Assembly (NCBI GenBank): GCA_029879725.1
Contig: JAOUPR010000015.1
Span: 1 to 52,143 of the forward strand
Direction of reading: 5' to 3'
DNA: 52,143 bases
Source of the DNA: Gemmatimonadota bacterium
Lineage (GTDB): Bacteria; Gemmatimonadota; Gemmatimonadetes; Longimicrobiales; Gaopeijiaceae
A program made the position numbers and the translations under genes. Below, piece after piece: positions 33,241-41,554 of the stretch (position 1 is the first letter of the stretch; each line of letters begins with the position of its first letter). Under the pieces are notes generated by a model. That model searched no databases and was not told the origin of the DNA. It saw only the letters and a program-made list of their open reading frames with translations.

Positions 33241-35154
33241 ATGGGTCGAAATGTGTCGGTACAGAACGTGGGCCCCGACGCCAACCGGCGGTTCACCAAG
33301 GCGCTTCTCCGGGATCTCCAGGCGTTGGAGGAGATCCTGCGAGAGGGGCGGATCGAAACGGGAGTACGTCGCATCGGCGCCGAACAGGAGATGTTCCTGG
33401 TCAATCGCGGGTGGCGTCCCGCGCCGGTGGCCACCGAGGTGCTCGGGCGTCTCGAGGGCCCGTTCACCACGGAGCTGGCGCTCTTCAATCTCGAAGCCAA
33501 CGTGGAACCCCGGCTCCTGGAGGGAAGTTGCTTCTCCGACATGGAGGCGCGCATCCGGGAACTCGTGGAGCAGGTCCGCGATGCCGCCCGCGCCAGTCAG
33601 GCGGAGGTCGTGCTCACCGGAATCCTCCCGACACTGACCAAGTCGGACCTGTCGCTGGACAACATCACCCCCATGGAGCGGTACTACGCGCTCAACGACG
33701 CCTTGGCGCGCATGAGGGGGGGAGAAGCACACAAGCTGCGTATCGAGGGAACGGACGAACTGTACATCGAGCACGACTCCGTGATGCTGGAGGCGTGCAA
33801 CACGAGTTGCCAGGTACACCTCCAGGTATCGGCGGAGGAGTTCGCGCACCTGTACAACCTGGCCCAGGTGGTCACCGCACCGGTGCTGGCCGCGTCGGTG
33901 AATTCGCCGGTGTTGATGGGGAAGCGCCTCTGGGACGAGACCCGGATCGCCCTGTTCCAACAGTCCATCGACACGCGCAGCGCCACGGTGCACATGCGGG
34001 AGCTGGCGCCCCGGGTGCGGTTCGGTGACCAGTGGGTGAACGAGTCGGTCACGGAGTTGTTCCAGGAGGACATCGCCCGGTTCCGGGTGCTCCTCACCAG
34101 CGACGTCGACGAGGATCCCATCGCCTGCCTCAGGTCCGGAGGGATTCCCCGGTTGAAGGCGCTTCAACTCCACAACAGTACCGTGTATCGGTGGAATCGC
34201 CCGTGCTACGGGATCTCCGCCGGAAAGCCCCACCTGCGCATCGAATGCCGTGTGTTGCCGGCCGGCCCCACGGTGGTGGACGAGGTCGCGAACGCCGCCT
34301 TCTGGGTGGGTGTGGTGATGGGGGCGGGGGCGGAGTGGGGGGACGTGCGCGAACGCATCGACTTCGACGACGTGAAGGCCAACTTCCTCGGGGCCGCGCG
34401 CCACGGCCTGAAATCCGGCTTCCAGTGGCTCGATGGGGAGACGGTGAGCGCTCGTCGCCTCATCACCGAGCGCTTGCTCCCTCTGGCGGCCCGTGGGTTG
34501 GAGTCCGCAGGTGTGGATGACGGGGACATCCGTCGATACCTGGGTATCGTGCAGGAGCGGGTCGAGTCGGGGCAGAACGGAGTGCGATGGACGATGACGT
34601 CGCTGAGTGGAATGAAGGACCAGGGCACACGTGCGGAGCGCCTCGCGGCGGTGACCGCGGGAATGACCATGCGACAGTTGAGCGGTGAGCCCGGGCATAC
34701 GTGGACGCCCGCCACGCTCTCCGAGGCCGGCGGCTGGAGCCTCAACTACCTCCGTGTGGAGCAGTACATGACCACGGCCCTCTTCACCGTCCACGAGGAC
34801 GAACTCGTGGACATGGTCGCCTTCCTCATGGATCGCAAGCAGATCCGCCACGTGTTGGTGGAAGACGACCAGCACCGGTTGGTGGGTCTGGTCTCCTACA
34901 GGTCCCTCCTGCGCCTCATGGCCGAGGGGTTCGACGGATCCGCCGACGAAGCTCCCCCGGTGAAGGCGATCATGGACAGCGACCCGGTCTCGGTCGCTCC
35001 CGAGACGCCCACCCTGGAGGCCATCGACCTCCTGCGCCGGTACAAGGTGTCGTGCCTTCCCGTGGTGAAGGACGGGAAGCTGGTGGGGATCGTGAGCGAA
35101 CGCGATTTCATGCCCATCGCCTATGAACTCCTCGAAGACAAGCTCAAGGAGTGA
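33241..35154 (+). CDS. Glutamate-cysteine ligase-like (GCS2) enzyme fused to a CBS-domain pair
   Basis: A 637-residue two-part protein. Residues about 35-470 form a GCS2/YbdK-type carboxylate-amine ligase domain: GVRRIGAEQEMFLVNR, FNLEANVEP, TSCQVHLQVS, YGISAGKPHLRIECRVLPAGPTVVDE. Residues about 500-630 form two CBS motifs (YMTTALFTVHEDELVDMVAFLM, then IMDSDPVSVAPETPTLEAIDLL), which usually bind adenine nucleotides and regulate the attached enzyme. The ligase would join an amino acid to the gamma-carboxylate of glutamate or a similar acid using ATP; the product is not predictable. The first ATG has no clear ribosome-binding site. An aspartoacylase-like gene follows 31 bp later, and the pairing suggests making and breaking of a related amide. 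Confidence 0.87.
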   Translation: MGRNVSVQNVGPDANRRFTKALLRDLQALEEILREGRIETGVRRIGAEQEMFLVNRGWRPAPVATEVLGRLEGPFTTELALFNLEANVEPRLLEGSCFSDMEARIRELVEQVRDAARASQAEVVLTGILPTLTKSDLSLDNITPMERYYALNDALARMRGGEAHKLRIEGTDELYIEHDSVMLEACNTSCQVHLQVSAEEFAHLYNLAQVVTAPVLAASVNSPVLMGKRLWDETRIALFQQSIDTRSATVHMRELAPRVRFGDQWVNESVTELFQEDIARFRVLLTSDVDEDPIACLRSGGIPRLKALQLHNSTVYRWNRPCYGISAGKPHLRIECRVLPAGPTVVDEVANAAFWVGVVMGAGAEWGDVRERIDFDDVKANFLGAARHGLKSGFQWLDGETVSARRLITERLLPLAARGLESAGVDDGDIRRYLGIVQERVESGQNGVRWTMTSLSGMKDQGTRAERLAAVTAGMTMRQLSGEPGHTWTPATLSEAGGWSLNYLRVEQYMTTALFTVHEDELVDMVAFLMDRKQIRHVLVEDDQHRLVGLVSYRSLLRLMAEGFDGSADEAPPVKAIMDSDPVSVAPETPTLEAIDLLRRYKVSCLPVVKDGKLVGIVSERDFMPIAYELLEDKLKE

Positions 35155-35185
35155 CCGGGATATCGTGAGGGAGAGCGGGAGTAGG

Positions 35186-36379
35186 ATGATGGTGGCCCCG
35201 GCGGGGATGGATCGGGTGCGCGGGCGGGTCCGGGGAGACCGGGATGGGCCCACGCTCCTATGCATCGGGGGGCTGCACGGGAACGAGCCGGCGGGGGTCG
35301 TCGCCATGGAGCGCGTCCTGACGGAGTTGAACCGTCGTGCCCGAGATATGTCCGGTGAATTCGTGGCGATGGTGGGTAATCTGGAGGCGCTGGCGCACGG
35401 CGTCCGGTTCATGGACCGGGATCTCAACCGGGCCTGGACCCCGGAACGCCTGGACCGGCTTCGGGGAGCCGACCGGTCCGGGTGGGACCGCGAAGACCGG
35501 GAGCAGGTGGAGTTGCTCGAAGCCATCGAACAGGTGGTCGAGTCCGCCCGGGGGCCCGTGTACGTGCTCGACCTGCACACCACGTCGGGAGAGGGCGGGC
35601 CGTTTTCGACCTTCGGAGACACCCTCCCCAACCGGGCCTTCGCCGGCCACTTTCCCGTTCCCATGATCCTGGGGTTGGAGGAGTTGGTGTCCGGCACGCT
35701 CCTGGCGTTCCTCGGACATCATGGGCTCATCGCGGTGGCGTTCGAGAGCGGCCAGCACGAAGAGGAGATGGCGGTGGATCGCGCCGAGGCGGCCATATGG
35801 ATCGGAGTGACCGTGACCGGACTCCTCTCCGAGGCCCGCACGCCCGAAGTGGTGGAGGCGCGCAGGATCCTGAGGCGGTCCAGCAAGGGTCTCCCCCGGG
35901 CCATGGAGATGCGATATCGGCACGAGCTCAACGGGCACGGCGGGTTCCGCATGAACCCCGGCTACCGGAACTTCCAGCCGGTCTGGTCGGGAGAGCCGCT
36001 GGCGTCGGATGCCGGTGGGTCCATCACCGCGCGTGAGGCGTCGCGCATCCTCATGCCTCTGTACCAGGAACAGGGCGACGACGGGTTCTTCCTGGTCAAG
36101 GAATTCAAGCCCTTCTGGTTGCACGCTTCGTACGTGTTGCGGAGGCTTCGGGCGGACCGGGCCGCGCGGTGGCTTCCCGGTGTCCGGAGGGATCCCACCG
36201 ACGCCGAGGCGGTGGTGGTGGACAAGCGGGTGGCCAGGTGGTTCGCGCGCCAGCTCTTCCACCTGTTGGGCTTTCGGCGGATCGAAGACGCCGGAGACCG
36301 ACTGGTCATGCGCCGCCGGGAGTTCGACTCCGTGGGCGCCGGGAGGGATCTCCCCCGGGCGGAGAGGCTCATTCCTTAA
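35186..36379 (+). CDS. Succinylglutamate desuccinylase/aspartoacylase-family protein
   Basis: A 397-residue zinc-dependent amidohydrolase-type protein. His31 and Glu34 in IGGLHGNEPAGVV and His131 in VLDLHTTSGEGG are the zinc ligands; MDRDLNRAW supplies the substrate-binding Asn-Arg. The C-terminal part (NPGYRNFQPVWSGEPLASDAG) matches the beta-domain of AstE/AspA-like proteins. Beyond about residue 300 there is an extra segment (LHASYVLRRLRADRAARW, FARQLFHLLGFRRIEDAG) longer than in AstE. Several starts are possible (GTG at 35165, ATG at 35186 or 35189); GGGAG favours the ATG pair. It is probably in one operon with the GCS2-CBS gene. It would cleave an N-acyl amino acid. Confidence 0.85.
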   Translation: MMVAPAGMDRVRGRVRGDRDGPTLLCIGGLHGNEPAGVVAMERVLTELNRRARDMSGEFVAMVGNLEALAHGVRFMDRDLNRAWTPERLDRLRGADRSGWDREDREQVELLEAIEQVVESARGPVYVLDLHTTSGEGGPFSTFGDTLPNRAFAGHFPVPMILGLEELVSGTLLAFLGHHGLIAVAFESGQHEEEMAVDRAEAAIWIGVTVTGLLSEARTPEVVEARRILRRSSKGLPRAMEMRYRHELNGHGGFRMNPGYRNFQPVWSGEPLASDAGGSITAREASRILMPLYQEQGDDGFFLVKEFKPFWLHASYVLRRLRADRAARWLPGVRRDPTDAEAVVVDKRVARWFARQLFHLLGFRRIEDAGDRLVMRRREFDSVGAGRDLPRAERLIP

Positions 36380-36465
36380 TCCTTAAAGGGATCGGGGTGT
36401 GCGGCCGAACCTCAATGTGAGCTTCGGATAGCCGGGGCATCGTTCACCGAATCACTCCGCACCCG

Positions 36466-37599
36466 ATGGTCCAACCGCAGAAAGCTTCGCCGGAACTTCG
36501 TGACGCCCGTATTCTCGTCATCGACGACGAGGCGCAGAACGTTCGGTCGCTCACCCGTCTCCTCACGTGGGCGGGGTACACCACCATCCGGGGGGTCACC
36601 GAGTCCGCCGATGCCGTGCGGACGTTCGTGGAGTGGGAGCCCGACCTCCTCCTCCTCGATCTCCGTATGCCGGGGATGGACGGGTTCGAGGTCATGGAGG
36701 CTCTCTCGCCGCTCGTTCCCGACGGGGAATACCTTCCCATCCTGGTGCTCACGGGTGACCTGGACGACACCAGCCGCAACCGGGCACTCACGGCCGGCGC
36801 CCGGGACTTCCTCACCAAACCGTTCGAGACCACCGAAGTGCTCCTGCGCATCGAGAACCTTCTCGAGACCCGGCACCTCCATCAGCGTCTCCGCAGGCAG
36901 AACGTCCATCTGGAACACAAGGTCCAGGAGCGTACGAGGGAGCTGGCGGACGCTCAGGTGGAGATCCTCTATCGCCTGGCGCTGGCCGCGGAATACCGGG
37001 ATGACGTCACCGGACAGCACGCGGAGCGGGTCGGGGTGCTCTCCGGGATGATCGCCGGCGTGATGGACTTCGCCGAGAACGACGTGGATCTGATCCGGCG
37101 GGCCGCCCCACTCCACGACGTGGGGAAGATCGGCGTGCCCGACGCCATCCTCATGAAGCCGGGCCGGTTGACGGAGGACGAACTCGAAGTGATCCGTTCC
37201 CATGTGGATATCGGTGCACAGATCCTGTCGGGAGGCGGATTCCCCCTTCTGCGGGTCGCCCGGGAGATCGCGGCGTCCCACCACGAACAGTGGAGCGGGC
37301 GGGGCTACAAAGGGATGGTGGGAGAGGAGATCCCCATCGTGGGGCGTATCGTCGCGGTGGCCGACGTCTACGACGTGGTGACCAACGAGCGGCCGTACAA
37401 GGCGGCCCTTTCCCACGGCGAGGCCGTGCGGCGCATCGTGGTGGACCGGGGCCAGCACTTCGACCCTGCGGTGGTGGACGCCTTTCTGGAAGTAGTGGAT
37501 CGGGGGCTCATCACGAAGGTCGGCGAGATGGCGAACCGCCCCGGATTCCTGGATCTACACGAGGCGGAGCCCGCCTGGCCCGTGGCCCTGGCACACTGA
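36466..37599 (+). CDS. Response regulator with HD-GYP phosphodiesterase domain (RpfG-like)
   Basis: A 377-residue protein. An N-terminal receiver domain has Asp20/Asp21, the phospho-acceptor Asp65 in LLLLDLRMPGMDG, and Lys118 in FLTKPF. A coiled-coil linker (LRRQNVHLEHKVQERTREL) joins it to an HD-GYP domain with His217-Asp218 in PLHDVGKIGVPD and HHEQWSGRGYKGM at 272-284. HD-GYP proteins hydrolyse cyclic di-GMP; the last residue of the GYP signature is Lys here (GYK), a substitution seen in some active and inactive members. No histidine kinase gene is adjacent, so it is an orphan regulator. It is convergent with the AAA ATPase gene, with 23 bp between the stops. Confidence 0.92.
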   Translation: MVQPQKASPELRDARILVIDDEAQNVRSLTRLLTWAGYTTIRGVTESADAVRTFVEWEPDLLLLDLRMPGMDGFEVMEALSPLVPDGEYLPILVLTGDLDDTSRNRALTAGARDFLTKPFETTEVLLRIENLLETRHLHQRLRRQNVHLEHKVQERTRELADAQVEILYRLALAAEYRDDVTGQHAERVGVLSGMIAGVMDFAENDVDLIRRAAPLHDVGKIGVPDAILMKPGRLTEDELEVIRSHVDIGAQILSGGGFPLLRVAREIAASHHEQWSGRGYKGMVGEEIPIVGRIVAVADVYDVVTNERPYKAALSHGEAVRRIVVDRGQHFDPAVVDAFLEVVDRGLITKVGEMANRPGFLDLHEAEPAWPVALAH

Positions 37600-37622
37600 G
37601 CCCCGCCCGCGGACCACGGCGA

Positions 37623-39113
37623 TCAATTGGCCCGTACCGTTCGATCCCGCGCCCACTCGCGCATCCCCGCGATCTTTTCGGCCATGGTCGAGGAGAGTGG
37701 ACGGGTGGCGGCGACCTCCCGGTGTAGCGCCCCGGTATCGATCTCCGTCTCCTCGGCGAAGGCCGTGTAGAGTGCCGACACCACCACCTCTTCGATCTCC
37801 GAGCCACTGAACCCCGACGTCGCCTCGGCCAGGGCGAGGAGGTCGAACCGCTCGGGGTCGTGGCCTCTGGAAGCGAGGTGGATCTCGAAGACCTTCTGGC
37901 GCGTGATTCCGTCCGGGAGATCCACGAAGAAGATCTCGTCGAAGCGGCCCTTGCGGAGGAACTCCGGGGGAAGGCGGGAGATGTCGTTGGCGGTGGCCAC
38001 CACGAACACCTCTCCCGTGCGATCCTGCATCCAGGAGAGGAAGCTCCCGAGGATGCGCTGCGACACCCCCCCGTCTTCGCTCCCGCCCGTGGCGAAGGCC
38101 TTCTCCAATTCGTCGATCCAGAGCACGACCGGAGCCATCCGCTCGGCGGCCTTCATGGCGCGCTTGAAGTTCCCTTCGCTCTCTCCGATGTACTTGTTGT
38201 AGAGATTGGAGGGGTCGAGCTTGAGCAGAGGGAGTCCCCACTCCGCCGACACGGCTTTGGCGGAGAGGCTCTTCCCGCATCCGGGAACACCCAGGAGGAG
38301 CACCCCCTTGGGGAAATCGAGCCCGAAGCGGTCGGCGTCTCCGGGATTCCGCACGACGGCGGTGCGCTTGGCCAGCCACGCTTTGAGGGTGGCCAGGTCC
38401 GCGATGTCGGCCAGGCTGGTCTCCACGGGATAGTACTCCAGGAGGCCTTCCCGCTCCACCACCTTCTTCTTGTGGTCGATGACGTGTTGGATATCGCCGG
38501 CGTTCAGTGCTCCGTCTTCCACGATCGCCTTGGTGAGGATCTTCTCGGCCTCCATGAGGGTGAGGCCCGAGAGGTTCCGGATCAGGGTGTCGGATTCCTC
38601 TCTGGAGAGATCGACTTCCACGGTCTGGCGTTGCGAGATGTCGCGGACGATCTGGTTGAGGAGGCTCCGGAACTCCTCGTCGGAGGGGCCCGGAAGGGTG
38701 ACGTGCGCGGCCATGGTTCTCAAGGCGCCCGGAAGCTCCGATCCGTCGGTGGTGAGGACCACCGCGCCGTCCACGCTCTTCATGGTGACGGTGGCTTCGC
38801 GGAGGTACTCGGCCAGGAGCTCGTTCCCCTCCACAGCCCCGGAGAGCCCTCTCATGAAATAGACCGCGGGGATGCGTGCCGCACCGATGTGCCGGACCGC
38901 CTTCAGCGCGTCCTTGGTATCGTAGATCGGATCTCCCATCCCGTCGCGGACCAGACCCCGCACCCGGCTCCAGGTGAAGAAGGGGAGGCGGAGTCCGTCG
39001 GCCAGGTGGCGCAGGAGCCCCTCCGCGCGGTCGTCCTCATGGGTCTCGATGTTCACGAGCCCGTGGCGGGATCGAATGAGGAGGCCGAGGTCGTGAAGGG
39101 TGTCCTGGGGCAT
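37623..39113 (-). CDS. Ycf46-like AAA ATPase
   Basis: A 496-residue AAA protein of the Ycf46 group (known in cyanobacteria and plastids, also widespread in other bacteria). The N-terminal part (DLGLLIRSRHGLVNIETHEDDRA, AVYFMRGLSGAVEGN) is characteristic, followed by a AAA core: Walker A LLGVPGCGKSLSAKAV, Walker B VVLWIDELEKAFA, sensor-1 FVVATANDISRLPPEFLRKGRFDEIFF with the arginine finger. The C-terminal lid has GFSGSEIEEVVVSALYTAF. The role is unsettled; in cyanobacteria it affects inorganic-carbon use. The start at MPQDTLHDL is the first methionine of the conserved region; only a weak ribosome-binding site is seen. Confidence 0.88.
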   Translation of the reverse strand: MPQDTLHDLGLLIRSRHGLVNIETHEDDRAEGLLRHLADGLRLPFFTWSRVRGLVRDGMGDPIYDTKDALKAVRHIGAARIPAVYFMRGLSGAVEGNELLAEYLREATVTMKSVDGAVVLTTDGSELPGALRTMAAHVTLPGPSDEEFRSLLNQIVRDISQRQTVEVDLSREESDTLIRNLSGLTLMEAEKILTKAIVEDGALNAGDIQHVIDHKKKVVEREGLLEYYPVETSLADIADLATLKAWLAKRTAVVRNPGDADRFGLDFPKGVLLLGVPGCGKSLSAKAVSAEWGLPLLKLDPSNLYNKYIGESEGNFKRAMKAAERMAPVVLWIDELEKAFATGGSEDGGVSQRILGSFLSWMQDRTGEVFVVATANDISRLPPEFLRKGRFDEIFFVDLPDGITRQKVFEIHLASRGHDPERFDLLALAEATSGFSGSEIEEVVVSALYTAFAEETEIDTGALHREVAATRPLSSTMAEKIAGMREWARDRTVRAN

Positions 39114-39161
39114 CGTCGTCGGGCTGGGGTCGTCGAGTCGTTCGGTCCCGGTGCATCCGGA

Positions 39162-39216
39162 GGAGGAGCCTGTCGTGGCGAAGGATAGCATCATACTGGC
39201 CCGGAAGCCCACCTGT
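39162..39216 (+). pseudogene. Truncated duplicate of an arsC-like gene start
   Basis: GGAGGAG, a 6-nt spacer, GTG and the codons for VAKDSIILARKPTC repeat the layout of the real arsC-like gene start at 39881 (GGAGGAG, 6 nt, TTG, LAKDRTIVYQKPTC). Eight of 14 residues are identical, and AAGCCCACCTGT is identical at DNA level. After this the similarity ends: the second cysteine of the CxxC is missing, and the open frame runs antisense into the neighbouring gene. It looks like a gene remnant, though chance cannot be excluded. Confidence 0.3.
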
Positions 39217-39244
39217 GCCGCGGTACAGGCGCGGGCCACGGATC

Positions 39245-39694
39245 TCACCCGGGGGCGGCGTCGGGACCTCCTCGCTCCCAAGGTTCGGCTGGACCGGATA
39301 CCACGACGAAGAGGGGATGCGTGCGCGGTGGGCCGTCCTGCGGCAGGCGGTACAGGTCCGCGGGCGATCGACGGCGCAGCTTGGCCTCGAGGTGGGTGAG
39401 CTCGAACTCGAGCTGGCCCGAGGTCACCGTGAGGAGCGATCCGTCCCGCACCGGGCCGATCTTCCGGCGATCGAAGGAGTACCCTCGCGTGTCCGCTTCC
39501 TGGACGACCGACCGGAGATAGTGGTCGACGGCGGAGATCGGGGATGGGTGGGCGCGAAATCGTTCCAACTGCGGATGATTCCGGTAGCCCCGCGTGGCCC
39601 CGCGGATCACGGCGCGAGCGAGGAGGCCTTCCCGCCACAGCGCCACCAGTCCTCGCGCGTCGAGGTAGCTCGGGTGAATGCTCCACAGGCGCAT
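39245..39694 (-). CDS. Pyrimidine-dimer DNA glycosylase (T4 endonuclease V-like)-family protein
   Basis: A 149-residue protein starting MRLWSIHPSYLDARGLVALW, with REGLLARAVIRGATRGYRNHPQLERFR next; this is the hallmark N-terminus of the pyrimidine-dimer glycosylase / DenV-like family (Pyr_excise). Enzymes of this type nick DNA at cyclobutane pyrimidine dimers via a glycosylase/AP-lyase reaction; whether this shorter bacterial group has that activity is not shown. The frame is open upstream, but homology starts at MRLWS. No ribosome-binding site is obvious. It lies 131 bp from the AAA ATPase start on the same strand, and the arsC-like remnant lies between the two genes. Confidence 0.82.
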   Translation of the reverse strand: MRLWSIHPSYLDARGLVALWREGLLARAVIRGATRGYRNHPQLERFRAHPSPISAVDHYLRSVVQEADTRGYSFDRRKIGPVRDGSLLTVTSGQLEFELTHLEAKLRRRSPADLYRLPQDGPPRTHPLFVVVSGPAEPWERGGPDAAPG

Positions 39695-39893
39695 GGGTTC
39701 TCGGTGTCGGGAGGGGGCGATGCGTCTACCTTTCGGCCGAACGTACCTTCGGCTTGAGTCCCGGGCGTGATCGGGCCGACCCGCCGACGCCACGCGGGGC
39801 CAACCGACACTCGTCGTGCCGCGACCATTTCCCGCGTGCCGGATTTCCGCAATCGTATGGTTCCAACTCATTCACGCCGCGGAGGAGCATCTC

Positions 39894-40250
39894 TTGGCCA
39901 AGGATCGGACCATCGTGTATCAGAAGCCCACCTGTACCACGTGCCGGAAACTCTTCCAGCTCCTGGAGGAGGACGGCGTGGACTTCCAGCGGGTGGACTA
40001 CTTCGTCGACCCCATCCCCCGGGACAAGCTGGCGGATCTGCTCGCACGGGCGGGCGTGTCCCCTCGGGACGCGCTGCGGACGAGAGCGCCGCAGTACGCG
40101 GAGCTCGGACTCGGCGATCCCGCCGTGGGGGCGGAGGCCATCCTCGACGCCATGGCGGAGCACCCGGACCTGATTCAGCGGCCCATCGTGGAGCGGGGAG
40201 GCCGCGTGGTGATCGCCCGCCCGGTGGAGAGGGTGCGGGAAATCCTGTAG
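39894..40250 (+). CDS. ArsC/Spx-family thioredoxin-fold protein, TTG start
   Basis: A 118-residue protein of the arsenate-reductase (ArsC/YffB/Spx) family. The redox motif is KPTCTTCRK, a C-x-x-C at residues 14 and 17 as in Spx-like members rather than the single cysteine of E. coli ArsC. LDAMAEHPDLIQRPIVERGGRVVIARP is the family C-terminal signature (key: RPIV). Translation probably starts at TTG, with GGAGGAG 6 nt upstream; this gives the exact family length, whereas the upstream in-frame ATG adds 26 unrelated residues. No other ars gene is near. It may be a reductase or a regulator-like protein. It is convergent with the FG-GAP gene. Confidence 0.85.
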   Translation: MAKDRTIVYQKPTCTTCRKLFQLLEEDGVDFQRVDYFVDPIPRDKLADLLARAGVSPRDALRTRAPQYAELGLGDPAVGAEAILDAMAEHPDLIQRPIVERGGRVVIARPVERVREIL

Positions 40251-40364
40251 CGTGTGGGCGCGGGGGCGCCGGCATTCCGCTGAGCGGATCGGAGGTTGGT
40301 GTTCCGGGGCGCAGGCGTGGGCCCGATCCGAGACGCTTCATGCCGCCGCCCCCGCGCCACACGC
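40250..40364. repeat. Long two-tier hairpin between convergent genes
   Basis: A 25-nt arm at 40250-40274 (GCGTGTGG, then CGCGGGGGCG) pairs with 40341-40364 over 23 positions, with one bulge and one mismatch. Inside it, CGGATCGG (40285-40292) pairs with CCGATCCG (40323-40330). The 136-bp gap holds no gene; the structure starts at the arsC-like stop codon and faces the end of the FG-GAP gene. It may be a bidirectional terminator or a structured RNA or element. Confidence 0.6.
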
Positions 40365-40386
40365 CAGCGGCGTCCCGGGGCGCGGG

Positions 40387-41505
40387 CTACCGGGCGGGGC
40401 GGTTCATGAACACGCGGTTGGGGGCGCCGGAATTGGCGAAGCCGATCTCCGGGTACCCGTCGCGGTCCAGGTCCGCGGTGGCGACGCCGTAGGTGAGTTC
40501 GGCCTGTTCGCCGAGCCATCTCTCCTCCCAGACCGTGCCCGTGCCGTCGTTCATGTAGAGCGCGTTCCGGCCGCCGGCGTTGGCCACGATGACGTCCACG
40601 TCGCCGTCCCGGTCCACGTCCACCACCGCCAGCGCGTAGGATTCGTCGGCGCCGCCGAACAGGGCGGCCTGGCGGAAGCCGCCATGGCCGTCGCCCAGGT
40701 AGACTCCGTTGGGTTCACCGATGTTGGCGGTGACGATGTCCGGGAGCCCGTCTCCGTTCACGTCCGCCAGCGCGGCCGACCGGGTCTCGTCCTTCCCGCT
40801 CCCGTACGGCGTCGACGTGGCGAAGCCGAGTCGGCCGTCGTTGAGGAGGACCCGGTTCGCCTGTCCGTCGCGGTTGGCGAGCACCAGGTCGGGGTCTCCG
40901 TCTCCGTCCACGTCGCCCACGGCCACGGCGATGGTGGAGCCCCGCGCCTCGCCGAACTCGATCTTGTCACCGAACCGTCCGTCTCCCTGGTTCAGGAAGA
41001 TCCCGTTGGGGGTTCCTCGATTGGTGACCAGGAGGTCGAGGTCCCCGTCCGCGTCCATGTCGTGGAGTTGTGCGCTGCGCGTGGGCTCCACCTCGGGCCC
41101 CACCGGCCAGGCGAGGGTGAAGTGGCCCCGCCCGTCGTTGAGGTACACCCAGTTCTCGGCGGCATCGTTCGCCACCACCACGTCCAGGTCGCCGTCTCCG
41201 TCCAGGTCGCCCACGGGCACGGCGTAGGTGGTGGCCTTCTCCGGCCCGAGGGCATGTCCCACGGTGAACCGGGCACGCCCATTGTTGAGGTAGACCTCGT
41301 TCGACTGGGGCCAATGGCGCCCGTTGGCCACAAGCACGTCGATGTCGCCATCGCCGTCCACGTCGGCGAAGGTCAGAGCGGCCGTGAGATCTTCCGACGT
41401 CCCCAGGACATCCCGATCACTCGACGAGAAGGACCGGTCCTGGGCGGCGAGGCCTCCGTGAGCGGTGATCAGGAGGACCCCCAGGACGCCGGCAACTCTG
41501 TTCAT
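40387..41505 (-). CDS. Secreted FG-GAP/VCBS-repeat protein, seven-bladed propeller
   Basis: A 372-residue protein with a signal peptide (VLGVLLITAHGGLAAQ) and seven calcium-binding D-x-D-x-D-G repeats spaced about 45-50 residues apart: DVDGDGDIDVLVAN, DLDGDGDLDVVVAN, DMDADGDLDLLVTN, DVDGDGDPDLVLAN, DVNGDGLPDIVTAN, DVDRDGDVDVIVAN and DLDRDGYPEIGFAN. Each is followed by an N-x-x-Y/F-L-N-D-G-type strand. Seven repeats predict one complete seven-bladed beta-propeller, like integrin alpha or ASPIC/UnbV-like proteins, probably for binding on the cell surface or in the periplasm. No enzymatic domain is attached. It is followed (49 bp upstream on the same strand) by the D-aminoacylase gene, so the two may share a transcript. 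Confidence 0.9.
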   Translation of the reverse strand: MNRVAGVLGVLLITAHGGLAAQDRSFSSSDRDVLGTSEDLTAALTFADVDGDGDIDVLVANGRHWPQSNEVYLNNGRARFTVGHALGPEKATTYAVPVGDLDGDGDLDVVVANDAAENWVYLNDGRGHFTLAWPVGPEVEPTRSAQLHDMDADGDLDLLVTNRGTPNGIFLNQGDGRFGDKIEFGEARGSTIAVAVGDVDGDGDPDLVLANRDGQANRVLLNDGRLGFATSTPYGSGKDETRSAALADVNGDGLPDIVTANIGEPNGVYLGDGHGGFRQAALFGGADESYALAVVDVDRDGDVDVIVANAGGRNALYMNDGTGTVWEERWLGEQAELTYGVATADLDRDGYPEIGFANSGAPNRVFMNRPAR

Positions 41506-41554
41506 GGGTTCATCTCGCGTTCGATACGGAAGGGTCACGCCCCGGGGAGGCCTG

